NCBI GenBank assembly: GCA_963682055.1
Contig: OY821749.1
Location: forward strand, 16,628,631-16,692,630
Source of the DNA: Primula veris
Taxonomy: Eukaryota; Streptophyta; Magnoliopsida; Ericales; Primulaceae
Direction: 5' to 3'
DNA length: 64,000 bases
Made by a program: the position numbers and the translations under genes
In this document: positions 47,311-59,349 of the stretch, in pieces
How positions within the stretch are numbered: the first letter of the stretch is position 1
Layout of the letters: every line of letters starts with the position of its first letter
The notes under the pieces: model-generated
Databases searched by the model: none
The model's input: the letters and a program-made list of their open reading frames with translations, nothing else
What the model was told of the DNA's origin: nothing

Positions 47311-48229
47311 AAAGCAAATCCAATTCAAAAACTAAATAAATATCATACCTGTAACCGAGGGGGAACCTAGGCAAACCCTCCGGTGGCTCGACATCTTCCG
47401 GCAGCTCTTCACACGGTCTAACCGGCAGTAGTCTGGTAATCGCCCACATATCCAGAAACATCACCGCCCCGCTTACTCCGGTTGTCTTACAACGTACCAC
47501 CCTGCATAGATTAGCCTCTAACCAGGCCAGAAGAGCTGATCCCCAACTATACTCAGCACATGTGTCAAAATCCTCCAGAAATGGCAGAGGCCAGAGTGGA
47601 ATCTGATCACTGCTCTTATCCGAAAACACATGTGCAGCCAGTAATAATAGCATGGCAGCCCTAGACTGATATAGTAAACGCTCCTCACTAGGGTTGGGGG
47701 GTAATTCACCGAAGGTCTGTAACATCCAATCAAGTCTAACTGTCAGATAGTTTTGATCGACTTGATTGTCAGCCGGCCTAACACCCAACAAACTCTCCAT
47801 CATAGCCAACCTGCTCGCCTTCGTGTCATTCCGCTCCGACCGGGTCACAGCAAGACCATCCACCCTCATACCAAGCATAATCTCTACATCCTGTAAAGAT
47901 ATCCCCAACTCTCCCCCGACAAAATGGAACGTGTGCGACTCATCACGCCACCTATCAACTAAGGCTGTAATCAACCCTCGGTCTACGGTATAATTACCTA
48001 TACTGTAAATACCGTAAAAACCAGCCCTAATGATATTTTGAACTACCCTTTCAGGCGTCGGTATCTGCCAACTATAATTATAAACCCTAATCTTATTGGC
48101 ATCTCCTCTACCCGCTTCTCTGCCAGCATCCCAAGTCTGATTAGAAATGTGACCAGTCTGTCGTAAAATACCCAACCTCCCTTTAATATGTGGACCTGGG
48201 TCTGCCATCCTAACTATGATAACCAAATA

Positions 48230-49335
48230 TAACTCAATTAATGATAACCAAAAAATGATAACATAACCAATTAATGATAACCAAACAATGATAACTCAAT
48301 GATAACCAATTAATGATAACCAAACAATGATAACTCAATTATAACCAATTAATGATAACAAAACAATGATAACCAAACAATCATTTAATCATAAACCAAA
48401 GAATAATAATTCAATTTTTTAATCATAACCAAACACACATTTAATCATAAACCAAACAATAATAATTCAATTTTTTAATCATAACCAAACACACATTTTT
48501 TCATAAACAAAAACAATAATAATTCAATTTTTTAATCATAACCAAACAATCATTTAATCATAAACCAAACAATAATAATTCAATTTTTTAATCATAACCA
48601 AACACACATTTAATCATAAACAAAAACAATAATAATTCAATTTTTTAATCATAACCAAACACACATTTTTTCATAAACCAAACAATAATAATTCAATTTT
48701 TTAATCATAACCAAACACACATTTTTTCATAAACAAAAACAATAATAATTCAATTTTTTAATCATAACCAAACACACATTTAATCATAAACCAAACAATA
48801 ATAATTCAATTTTTTAATCATAACCAAACACACATTTAATCATAAACCAAACAATAATAATTCAATTTTTTAATCATAACCAAACACACATTTTTTCATA
48901 AACAAAAACAATAATAATTCAATTTTTTAATCATAACCAAACACACATTTAATCATAAACCAAACAATAATAATTCAATTTTTTAATCATAACCAAACAC
49001 ACATTTTTTCATAAACAAAAACAATAATAATTCAATTTTTTAATCATAACCAAACACACATTTAATCATAAACCAAACAATAATAATTCAATTTTTTAAT
49101 CATAACCAAACACACATTTTTTCATAAACAAAAACAATAATAATTCAATTTTTTAATCATAACCAAACACACATTTTTTCATAAACCAAACAATAATAAT
49201 TCAATTTTTTAATCATAACCAAACACACATTTAATCATAAACCAAACAATAATAATTCAATTTTTTAATCATAACCAAACACACATTTTTTCATAAACCA
49301 AACAATAATAATTCAATTTTTTAATCATAACCAAA
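48230..49335. repeat. Tandem array upstream of the PMD gene
   Basis: After a short zone of ATGATAACCAAACAATG repeats (48230-48370), a unit of about 57-61 bp is repeated roughly 16 times. Each contains TTCAATTTTTTAATCATAAC, CCAAACACACAT and either TTAATCATAAACC or TTTTTCATAAAC, so at least two subtypes alternate. It lies just 5' of the PMD start codon, on the promoter side. Confidence 0.92.
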
Positions 49336-49364
49336 CACATTATCAACAATTCAAATTAACCAAA

Positions 49365-49675
49365 CAAAATAAAAAAACATGCAAAAATGGGACAAATATC
49401 AACAATTATTAAAATTTCTATAATTAATATAAACAAACAATAAACAATTATATATAGCTAAGTGAATTATGGTTTTGCATATTTTATATATTTTTTCCTA
49501 TTTTACAAATTAAAATTACAAAAAATAAAAAAACATGCAAAAATGGGACAAATATCAACAATTATTAAAATTTCTATAATTAATATAAAAAAACAACAAA
49601 CAATTATATATAGCTAAGTGAATTATGGATTTGCATATTTTATATATTTTTTCCTATTTTACAAATTTAAATTAC
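49365..49675. repeat. Two direct copies of about 150 bp
   Basis: A block with AAACATGCAAAAATGGGAC, TATATAGCTAAGTGAATTA and TATTTTTTCCTATTTTACAA occurs at about 49370-49510 and again at about 49530-49670 with few changes. The following 49680-49890 is AT-rich with no gene. Confidence 0.85.
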
Positions 49676-49894
49676 ACAAAATACATAATAAATTAGAGAA
49701 TAAAAGATATACCCTTGAATTATGGATAAATTTGATTGATGATTTGGGGTTTTTTGTTAAGAAAGTTGATAGTTAATTGTGGTTGATTGATTTGGGTGAT
49801 TTTTTGGGTTGAAAATTGGGGGTTTTTGAGAGAAAGAGAGAGAGTGTAGAATAAAATGTTATTTTTTTTTTAAAAAACGTAACATTCTGTTTTT

Positions 49895-50172
49895 TCAGGG
49901 ACTGTCTGTGTAATTTTCGCACAGGGACTGACTGTGTAATTTTGAAAAACAGGGACTGGCTGTGTAATTTACAGACATTTGCTGCAAACCGTAGATTAAA
50001 TCTACGGTCTGCATTGATTCAATACAGACCGTAGATTTAATCTACGGTTTGCAGCAAATGTCTGTAAACTGTAGATTAAATCTACGGTATGTATTGAATC
50101 AATACAGACCGTAGATTTAATCTACGGTCTGAGAGTATTTTCAGAAAAAATAAAGTTTAAAAATACAACCTC
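49895..50172. repeat. Right end of the MULE: short repeats, palindromes and TIR
   Basis: Three copies of AGGGACTGnCTGTGTAATTT (49895-49972) lead into a 98-bp hairpin (about 49969-50067) and a second one (50068-50135). CCGTAGATTAAATCTACGG or its variants occur four times. The terminal inverted repeat (50105-50172) ends AACCTC at the 9-bp duplication. Confidence 0.85.
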
Positions 50173-50875
50173 AATAAAATACAACTCCATTTTGACAGTA
50201 GCATTGTAAGATCTGCTAAATGCTTTCTCTTTATTTTAAATGAAAAGAAAATATAACAATATATTACAGTAGTGATCCAAAAATATCTAATAAAACTCTC
50301 TCTTCCCCTCTTTTCCATAGTCCATATCAACCCTAAATCAAAATTAGTAAATCATAAAATTTTCTTTCCAAAATCAAAATTAGTATATCAGAATTTTTTT
50401 TTACTTGGTCTAACTACGGCTATTATTTTCATCTTTGATCCAGAAACGTTCTTGAAATTAAATTTGAAAATTTGTTTCTTCACTAGCTAGTCTTGAATTT
50501 TTACTTACCCAAAAAAAAGGCTCTAATTTTCTCCAACAAACGAAAAATAAACCAACTAGGTGTAAATGATTACAGTTTCGAAATACAGTTTGCTATTTCG
50601 TTTTGATGAATATAGATTAAAAATAGTCAAATTTGTGGAGGAAAATGGAATTTCTGAGGAGGGTGGAGGTTGATATGGACTATGGAGAGGGGAAGAGAGA
50701 GTTTTATTAAATATTTTTGGATCACTACTGTAATAGTATATTGTTATATTTTCTTTTCATTTAAAATAAAGAGAAAGCATTTAGCAGATCTTACAATGCT
50801 ACGGTCAAAATGGAGTTGTATTTCATTATGGATAAAACCATTCTGTATGAATAACATTTCTGATATACAAGCAAC

Positions 50876-53800
50876 AAATACATACTACCCTCCACATTCC
50901 CAAAATATATGCGAGTTTAGTTATTAGACTTGTGTAAATGGTGTACCTTTGGATAAATTATGACCTAATTTACGTCTTAAATGCATATAAATTTACCATA
51001 AAACTCGTATAGAACACTAAAAAAAGTCCAAGATAACAAGAGATATTCAGTAGTTAATATGATTTAAAGTGCGTGTTGCTAAATTTAACAACGGTGTAAC
51101 AACAAAATCTATTGATGTTAATCAGTTCCTATTTTGTTGCTAGATTTAACGACACTCAATTTGTCAATATACATCTCGATAATATCCTGACATTTTGTTA
51201 TAGGGCAAGTACTATCTTTAGCCTTTGTCGGCCTTCCTAGCTACGCCCCTATGTGCGTGTAGTATATCCAATAATAAAAATGTTGTTTGAGCTTGTTAGG
51301 AACTTACACAAGTAGCAAAACCATAAATCATTATTTGTTTGGAGTTCTTGACATTATGATTAGCTAGATGCATAACCAAAAGTCCACGGATCGTACAGTT
51401 TCCTCCATGTTGATCTGAGTTGTCTCCCCCATGCATATGGATATGGCTATTGTGGTCCACATGGATGTTAGGGGTCGATTGATCATCGATTGTGTCCTGG
51501 ACCACACATATTCAGCGACCTAAAAGTGATTTGACCTAATTCAGAAAGCAGGTCTGCATAGTGTCGATGGGATGGTCATCGGAGCTGATCGAAATGGCGA
51601 TGGTGATAAAACTGCAGGAGATAGAGGGCCGGTTTGACGTTTTTTTCACCCAAGTCGTATAACTTTTTAGGTGTTTTTTAACATTTTCCGAAAAAATTCA
51701 TACCATACGTAAAAAAATCCAAAAAAATTACAAAGTCCAAACCTTGTCGTAATAAAGCCAAATATTATCTTTACATTAAACAATTTAGACCATAAAATAA
51801 AACAAGTTCTTGTATTGTATAGGCAGAGAAAATGACTTTGCTATGCACAAAAAAAAAAGTGTTTATTAAAGGATTGACGCATAAACTACTTGGGTCACTT
51901 GACTTATATCAAGTCCGACACTAGAGAGTGACATACGCGACGCCACATAGATGAACGTGTTTACAAAGATTTTTCTTGTATATATTTGTTGGGAAAACCC
52001 ACGTTTTGTTTTATTACTGAAATAAAAGGTGATGAAAAAGTGTTTTGAAAGATTTAGCACATGGCCGGGAAGTTTAAACTGAAAGCTTCAAAAGTTTCCC
52101 ATTGTTATATTGTTATACTAAAAAAATTGTCGGTTTTAATACTTATTTATTAACAATGAATGATTTATTTGAATATAAATGTGAGTAATGTTGTACATAT
52201 TATTTATCTGTACATGTGTTTTTATTTTGTATAGTAAGTGATTTGGTGTGTAGAGTACGACTTATCCACGGAATATCAAATCATTGGTTCTTACGGAATA
52301 TATATATTTTATCGTTCACAAATTTAGATGCAATGGACAACCATCAGTATAGTTGTATTACAGAGTTTTAGTAGGTTTGTCTTGCCTATAGAAAACGGTT
52401 GAGTTCCGACTATTTGTTCTATTATATACTTAGAGTATATTGAACATAACAAATTGCTATTATTTTATGGTACTGACCGGAATAAAATAATTATAGCTAA
52501 TGAATTATTATGATTACTTATACTTTTAATCTCTATATTATTTTCGATACACATATTTATAATGTATACTGCTTTGATTTGCAATTGGTGAGATTTGTTG
52601 TGGTCAACAAACTCGTACGTTGGGCAGTAACATTATTTATATGGTGTATGTCTATAATCGAAGAAATTCACGTCTTTTAATAAGAATTGATGATATCCAC
52701 TGAAGAAGTTTATAAGTTTTGTTTGTGTCAAATATTGCAAGTGGATTTTTATATACGACACAACAAATAAGTTAAGTAGTAAGGGCGAGGAAATAATATG
52801 TCGAGTAAAATAATTGTCAGTAATTTATTTATCCGGTGGATATCTCTGTAATCTTAACATGAGAAGATATTTGAGTATTTAATAATGTGCTATCAAATAT
52901 TATTTTGAAAAAAATTAAGAGTGTAATTATATTCTCGAATGAAAATAAATATAATTTACTGATAGATTAATCTATGATTATAAAAGTATTAATTAGATAA
53001 TATTATATTAGCCTTTTTCATTTAGACTATATAATATTTATTAATTGAGTTATAATCTAAGTAGTGTTTTAGACATTTATTTTAATTATAAGTCTTATTT
53101 TTCTTATGCAATAGGTCTCTACTATAGCCTAAAAATACACTTCCATCCTATGGAAAAAAAACACAGTCTCATAAAACAGTTTGCTAACAGTTTGAGAGCC
53201 CATCTCTTTAAAGAGTAAGAAGTATTATAGAAATACAGTCAGAAGATCATGTGTGATCGAACACTAACCCGTGATGTATTTCTGTATCGTTTTTGTAAAA
53301 TTTATATACACCAAAATCAGGATTCAATAACAGTTTTTCGCTGCAAAATCAAACGTGTTTTCAACACCCATGTGCTATTTTAAAAAGAATTTGATAATTT
53401 GCGCAATGACAAAAAACGTAGCGTCTGCATCAAATTTCATCATAAATCTTTTAAAATGGAGGTGCAAGAATCTCATCATAAATCTTTTAAAATGGAGGCA
53501 GAAATTGTATTTATAGCATTTACAAAAACATTAGCAAATTACATGTCTTTTTAGTCTTGGTAAAACATCATCTCTATGAATAACTAATTGTTATTAGTAT
53601 TAAATTTGGAGATAGAATGAACACATGAGTTGAAATAGAATCCAAATGGTTTTGGTTTTTAATTCTCAAAATATAATGAGATGGTCATATTTAAAAATAG
53701 AAAGTTGATTATGAGTCAAATGTGCTTAAGTTTTTAGAGAAACTCTTCAAAAATTGAAGAAACTAAAGTTGATGAACCAAGGTTTTGAAAGTGAAAGATG

Positions 53801-55205
53801 AGTGCTCCAAACATATGAGATAGGTCACTTTTGTGCATTTGTATAGGTTGTTTAATTTTTAAACAAGTCAACAATGATAAAAGTAATGTTTAATGGCTTT
53901 GTTTGTTAACTTGGTTGAGCAATAAAGTACTTTCCAAAAGACGAAACAAATAAGAAAAGAGGAACAATCAGGAGCTAACCTTTTTTTGTATAAAAAAACT
54001 AAACCAAAATTCTACCATTAAGTTTTTCTTATTGATGTTTCGGACCTGTTCGAAGCTTCACAATGAAGTTTTTGGACTTTGTGGTGCATATTGATACTAA
54101 AGTAAAATATCAAAAAGATATTCACACTACCATAGCTTTAATTAACTTAATTCTATATATTTATGCATTGCTTGAATTTTTCATTACTTTTACGATTATG
54201 CCTCAGTGATTAATCGATCTTTACTTAAGCACTCCAAAGTGCGTTGCTTTCCCTTTTCCCTTTCCTAGTGACCCCTGATATCGTAATGATTAGAATGTTT
54301 ATTTTAATGTATCATTTGTAAGGTTTAAACTATTTTATCTATGACTAATGATTAGTCGGTGTATTTATTTATATTTAGGGAGACTAGTACTACTCTCCAG
54401 GTTTGTCAAACTACGTCTAATCAAGTCTAAATAACAAAAAATATGTACTAATTGATTTTGGCACGCGAGTGATGAGTTTCTAAGTAATTATACTCATGTT
54501 TTTTTTTGAAGGGTAATTATACTCATGTTAATTGTTAATGATACTCCTTTTACTTAAATAGCATTAATTAGCAGATCTTCATTCGAAGCCATTTTATATA
54601 ATGATGGTCACGTTGTCACACACATGTTTTCTCATTCTTTTTAAAATTATCAAATAACTACAGTTTTTCACACCTAATTCCTAAAAAGAATGCCTAACAT
54701 TTTTTTTCCAAAAATTACGACTTTAAACAAAAAACCCAGACCAAACTCAATTCTTAGTGTTCGCAACAAGTATCAATCATTGGATCATGAAAGGATAGTC
54801 ACATCGATGCCAAGTTAAAGAAAATCGAGTAAAAACATGAAAGAAAGAAGGAAAAGTACACAAATATTGCACAACAAGAGAGCTGAAACTCACAAGGAAT
54901 ACCGAAGAATAGAAAACACCGGTGGATGTTAAGTAGCACATATGGATGCTTGACGAAGCTAAATTGTTCCTTTATATAATGGCACTATGTTCACGCCTGG
55001 AATTGTTTGATGAAATGCACTAGAAAGAAAAACAAAAGTTAAACCGTAGAATGCTCAAAAAACAAGAACAAGAAGAAAAAAAAAAGATATGGCAAATTGC
55101 ACCTGAGAAGACGCACAACAAGAGTGCCAAAATTCACAAGGAAAGGGAAGGGGAAAAAAGCTCGACGTAGTACATGTGGATGCTCACCATAGCCAAAAAA
55201 AAAAT
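50876..55205. other. AT-rich intergenic DNA, no gene seen
   Basis: No supportable gene. A 36-bp tandem duplication (TCATCATAAATCTTTTAAAA) lies at 53440-53500. Two diverged copies of a block of about 130 bp with GCACAACAAGAG and GTGGATG phrases lie at about 54830-54960 and 55070-55190. The minus-strand ORF 51296-51505 (His-rich) is not recognisable. Confidence 0.5.
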
Positions 55206-55213
55206 TATGTTCA

Positions 55214-58200
55214 CTACTGGGAAATTAAAAATTGGTCCATCAAAACAAAACAATTTAATTATTAGTCATCCTATAAAATTTAATTAATAATTGATCTATT
55301 ATTTGTAAATCTAATTAAGTATTGATCACCAACCTAGTTACCTAAAAAATATAAAATGGAAAAAATAGGGAAACCTCAAAAACTAAAAATAAATTAGAAA
55401 AATCAGATTAAAAAAAAACGAAAATACAAAAAAAAACTGAAAAAACCTTTAAAAAAAAGTCAGGAAACCGAAAAAATGCTAAAAAACCAAGAAAATTCCA
55501 AAAAAAAAAAAATCACAAAAAAAATGAAAAAAAGTTCAAAAAAATCGGAAAACCGAAAAAACCCAAAATTGATAAAAAGTTAAAAAAAAAAACCTAAAAA
55601 TAAAAAAAATTCCAAAATCACAAAATAATGAAAAAATGTTCAAAAAAGTCTGGAATCCAACAAAAACCCGAAAAATGGTAAAAAAAACAAAAAAAAAACC
55701 AAGCAAAATCCAAAATTACAAAAAAAAATTGAAAAAACATTCAAAAAAGCCGGGAACCCGAAAAAAATCTAAAAATTGGTAAAAAAACAAAGAAAATTCC
55801 AAAAAAATGAAAAAACGTTGAAAAATGTCGGAAACCCAAAAAAACCCGAAAAATTGTAAAAAAAACTAAGAAAAATCAAAAAATAAAAAACAAAAAATAA
55901 AAAATAAAATCCAAATTCACAAAAAAAATGAAAAAACGTTCAAAATAGCTGGGAACCCAAAAAAACCCGGAAAATGGTAAAAAAAACCAAAAAAAAAAAC
56001 CAAGGAAAATTCAAAATCATAAAAAAATGAAAAAAAAAAACGTTCAAAATAGCAGGGAATCCAAAAAAACTCAAAAAATGGCAAAAAAACAAAAAAAAAA
56101 CAAGAAAAATAAAAAATCACAAAAAAATGAAAAAAAAGTTCGAGCTATGTTTTAAAATGACTCAAACTGTTTTAAAATTTACCGAAAATGACTCATATTG
56201 TTTTTCAAATGATTTAAATATGAATCAGACTATTTTTAAAATTACTTAAAACGACTCATACTGTTTTTAAAATTATTTAAAACGACTCATACAGTTTTTA
56301 AAAAGGACTTACAATGTTTTTTTAAAATGACTCGAAATAACTCAGACTGTTTTTAAACTTACTCACATTATTTCTAAATTACTCAGACTATTTTTAAAAT
56401 CACTGAAAATAACTCAGAATATTTTTAAAATGACTAAAAATGATTCAGACTGTTTTCAAAATAACTTAAAATGACTCAAAATGTTTTTAAAATGACTGAA
56501 AATGACTCAGATTGTTTTTAAAATGACTCATATTGTTTCTAAAATGACTTAAATCGACTCATACTCTTTTTAAAATGACTTAAAAGGACTCAGACCGTTT
56601 TTAAAATGATTTAAATCGACTCATACTAATTTTAAAATGACTTAAAACGGCTCATATTGTTTTTAAAATGACTTAAATCGACTCATATTGTTTTTAAAAT
56701 GACTTAAAACGACTCATACTATTTTTTTAAATGACTTAAACCGATCCATACTGTTTTTAAAAGGACTTTAAACGACTCAGACTGTTTTTTAAAATGACTT
56801 AAAACGACTCAGACTATTTTTAAAATGACTTAAAACGACTCATACTTTTTTATAATGACTTAAATCGACTCATACTGTTTTTAAAATGAATTAAATCGAC
56901 TCATACTGTTTTTAAAATGACTTAAAATGACTCATACGGTTTTTAAAATGACTTAAATCGACTCATACGGTTTTTAAAATAACTTAAATCAACTCATACT
57001 GTTTTTAAAATCACTTAAATCGACTCATACTGTTTTTAAAATAACTTAAATCGACTCATATTATTTTTAAAATGACTTAAATCGACTCATACAGTTTTTA
57101 AAATAACTTAAATCGACTCATACGGTTTTTAAAATACTTAAAATGACTCATATGGTTTTTACAGTAACTTAAAACAACTCATACGGTTTTTACAGTGACT
57201 TAAAACGACTCATACGGTTTTTATAATAAATTAAATCAACTCATACTGTTTTAAAAATGAATTAAATGACTCATACTGTTTTTACAATGACTTAAAACGA
57301 CTCAGACTGTTTTTACAATGACTTAAATTGACTCAGACTGTTTTTAAAATGACTTAAATCGACTCATACTGTTTTTAAAATGACTTAAATCGACTCGTAC
57401 TGTTTTTAAAATGACTTAAATCGACTCATACTGTTTTTAAAATGACTTAAATCGACTCCACTATTTTTAAAATTACTTAAATCGACTCCAATGTTTTTAA
57501 AATGACTTAAATCGACTCATACTATTTTTAAAATGACTTAAATCGACTCAGACCATTTTTACAATGACTTAAACGACTCATACTGTTTTTAAAATGACTT
57601 AAATCGACTCATGCTGTCTTTAAAATGACTTAAAACATGTCATACTGTTTTTAAAATAACTTAAATCGACTCATACAGTTTTTAAAATGACTTAAATCGA
57701 CTCATACTGTTTTTAAAATGACTTAAAACGACTCATACTGTTTTTTAAAATGACTTAAATCGACTCAGACTGTTTTTTAAAATGACTTAAATCGACTCAG
57801 ACTGTTTTTAAAATGACTTAAATCGACTCAGACTGTTTTTACAATGACCTAAATCGACTCAGACTGCTTTTAAAATGACCTAAAACGACTCAGACTATTT
57901 TTACAATGACTTTAAACGACTCAGACTGTTTTTAAAATGACTTAAATCGACTCATGTTGTTTTTAAAATAACTTAAATCGACTCATATTGTTTTCAAAAT
58001 GACTTAAATCGACTCATACTGTTTTTAAAATGACTTAAAATGACTCATACTGTTTTTTAAAATGACTTAAAATGACTCATACTCTTTTTTAAAATGACTT
58101 AAATCGACTCAGACTATTTTTACAATGACCTAAATCGACTCAGACTGCTTTTAAAATGACCTAAAACGACTCAGACTATTTTTACAATAACTTTAAACGA

Positions 58201-59349
58201 CTCAGACTGTTTTTAAAATGACTTAAATAGACTCATGTTTTTTTAAAATGACTTAAATCGACTCATATTATTTTCAAAATGACTTAAATCGACTCATATT
58301 GTTTTTAAAATGACTTAAATCGACTCATACTGTTTTTAAAATGACTTAAATCGACTCATACTGTTTTTCAAATGACTTAAATCGACTCATACTGTTTTTA
58401 AAACGACTTAAAACGACTCATATTGTTTTTACAATGACTTAAATCGAATCATACTGTTTTTAAAATGACTTAAAAATGACTCAGACTGTTTTGACAATGA
58501 CTTAAAACGACTCATACTATTTTTAAAATGACTTAAATCTACTCATATTGTTTTTAAAATGACTTAAATCGACTCATATTGTTTTTAAAATGACTTAAAT
58601 CGACCCATACTGTTTTTAAAATGACTTAAATCGACTCATACTGTTTTTAAAATGATTTAAAACGACTCATATTGTTTTTAAAATGACTTAAAACGACCCA
58701 TACTGTTTTTAAAATGACTTAAATCGACCCATACTATTTTTAAAATGACTTAAAACGACGCATACTATTTTTAAAATGACTTAAATGGACTCCTACTGCT
58801 TTTAAAATGACTTTAATCCACTCATACTGTTTTTAAAATGACTTAAAACGACTTGGACTATATTTATAATGACTTAAAACGACTTGGACTATATTTATAA
58901 TGACTTAAAACGACTCAAATTATTTTTCATGACTTAAATCGATTCATAATGTTTTTTAAATGACTTAAATCGGCTCATACTGTTTTTAAAATGACTTAAA
59001 TCGGCTCATACTATTTTTAAAATAATTTAAATCGACTCATACTGTTTTTAAAATTATTTAAAACGACTCATACTGGTTTTTTTTTTTTTTTTGCGTTTTG
59101 GATTTTTGTTGATTTTAGATTTTTTGAATTTTTTTTTGGATTTTTTGGAATTTTTAAAATTTTATTCGGGTTTTTTCAGGGGTTTTCTTCTTTTAATTTT
59201 TTTTTTGGATTTTTTCATTTTTCCATTTTTATATTCTGGAATTTTTTCAATTTTTTTTTATTTTTTACTTTTTTATTGGTTAGTTAGGGAAAATGGATCA
59301 ATTATTAATTAATTTCAGTTTCATAGAACGATTCTTAATTTAGTTGTAG
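55214..59349. repeat. 31-bp minisatellite with A-rich and T-rich flanks
   Basis: Core 56150-59085: about 90 copies of a 31-bp unit, consensus GACTTAAATCGACTCATACT followed by GTTTTTAAAAT, with frequent A/G changes at ATC and ATACT. Left flank (55330-56140): A-rich quasi-repeats of about 85-100 bp with GGGAACCC and AAAAATGGTAAAA. Right flank (59075-59280): T-rich, with reverse-complement character. The outer edges may form weak inverted repeats (CTACTGGGAAATTAAAAAT at 55214; inverted CTACAACTAAATTAAGAAT at 59349), so the whole could be one mobile element. Confidence 0.85.

Larger units (their letters stand above)
34092..48208 (-). pseudogene. Plant-mobile-domain (PMD, MAIN-like) gene of the MULE, interrupted in an intron
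   Basis: Minus-strand exons: 48208-47349 (286 codons plus 2 nt), 35263-34835 (143 codons), 34736-34092 (stop). Exon 1 starts MADPGPH and carries PMD hallmarks: FYGIYSIGNYTVDRGLITALVDRWRDE split as blocks, GELGISLQDVEIMLGM, LLLLAAHVF, WGSALLAWLEANLCR. Exon 2 has VWQPYGDL, MWHCSVPLICNEKIE and RQFGFVQRVP; exon 3 is a short basic stretch, a long Asp run and a low-complexity tail. PMD proteins occur in MULEs and in host MAIN/MAIL genes, which act in silencing and genome stability. Exon 1 ends in phase 2 but exon 2 needs phase 0, and about 50 residues usual between them are missing, so a middle exon appears lost together with the left end of the Copia complex in the intron. A start at 48226 is also possible. 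Confidence 0.8.
28837..50172 (-). mobile_element. MULE with OTU-fused transposase and PMD gene (21.3 kb with nested insert)
   Basis: The ends are GAGGT and ACCTC, with imperfect terminal inverted repeats of about 65 bp. Each contains, at the same distance from the end (48 bp to GACCG), a CCGTAG...CTACGG palindrome. The element is flanked by the exact 9-bp duplication AATAAAATA (28828-28836 and 50173-50181); nine bases is characteristic of Mutator-like elements. Removing the Copia complex at 35388-47310 leaves about 9.4 kb. Contents: transposase gene (29826-32522), tandem repeats, telomere-like array, PMD gene (34092-48208), all genes on the minus strand. Confidence 0.9.
28793..50862. mobile_element. 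Fold-back (MITE-like) element split by a MULE
   Basis: The left arm is 28793-28836 plus 50182-50333; its inverted copy is about 50660-50862. Matching phrases include TATTCATACATAATGGTTTT, CATTGTAAGATCTGC and CCATAGTCCATATCAACC. Without the inserted MULE, the element is about 725 bp, with arms of about 200 bp and a loop of about 330 bp. The outer ends are CAAAAATGCTATTCATAC and, inverted, CAGAAATGTTATTCATAC. No coding content. A 9-bp imperfect flank repeat suggests a MULE-type foldback element. Confidence 0.75.

Noticed and set aside
48400..49335. CRISPR-like array
   Set aside because: Units are contiguous AT-rich tandem repeats without unique spacers, and the genome is a plant.
51296..51505. 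69-aa minus-strand ORF with His-rich stretch
   Set aside because: No domain, no splice context and no neighbouring coding sequence to support it.
55917..56120. Phe-rich ORF in A-rich DNA, and a similar one at 59091-59312
   Set aside because: Simple translation of poly-A/poly-T quasi-repeats.
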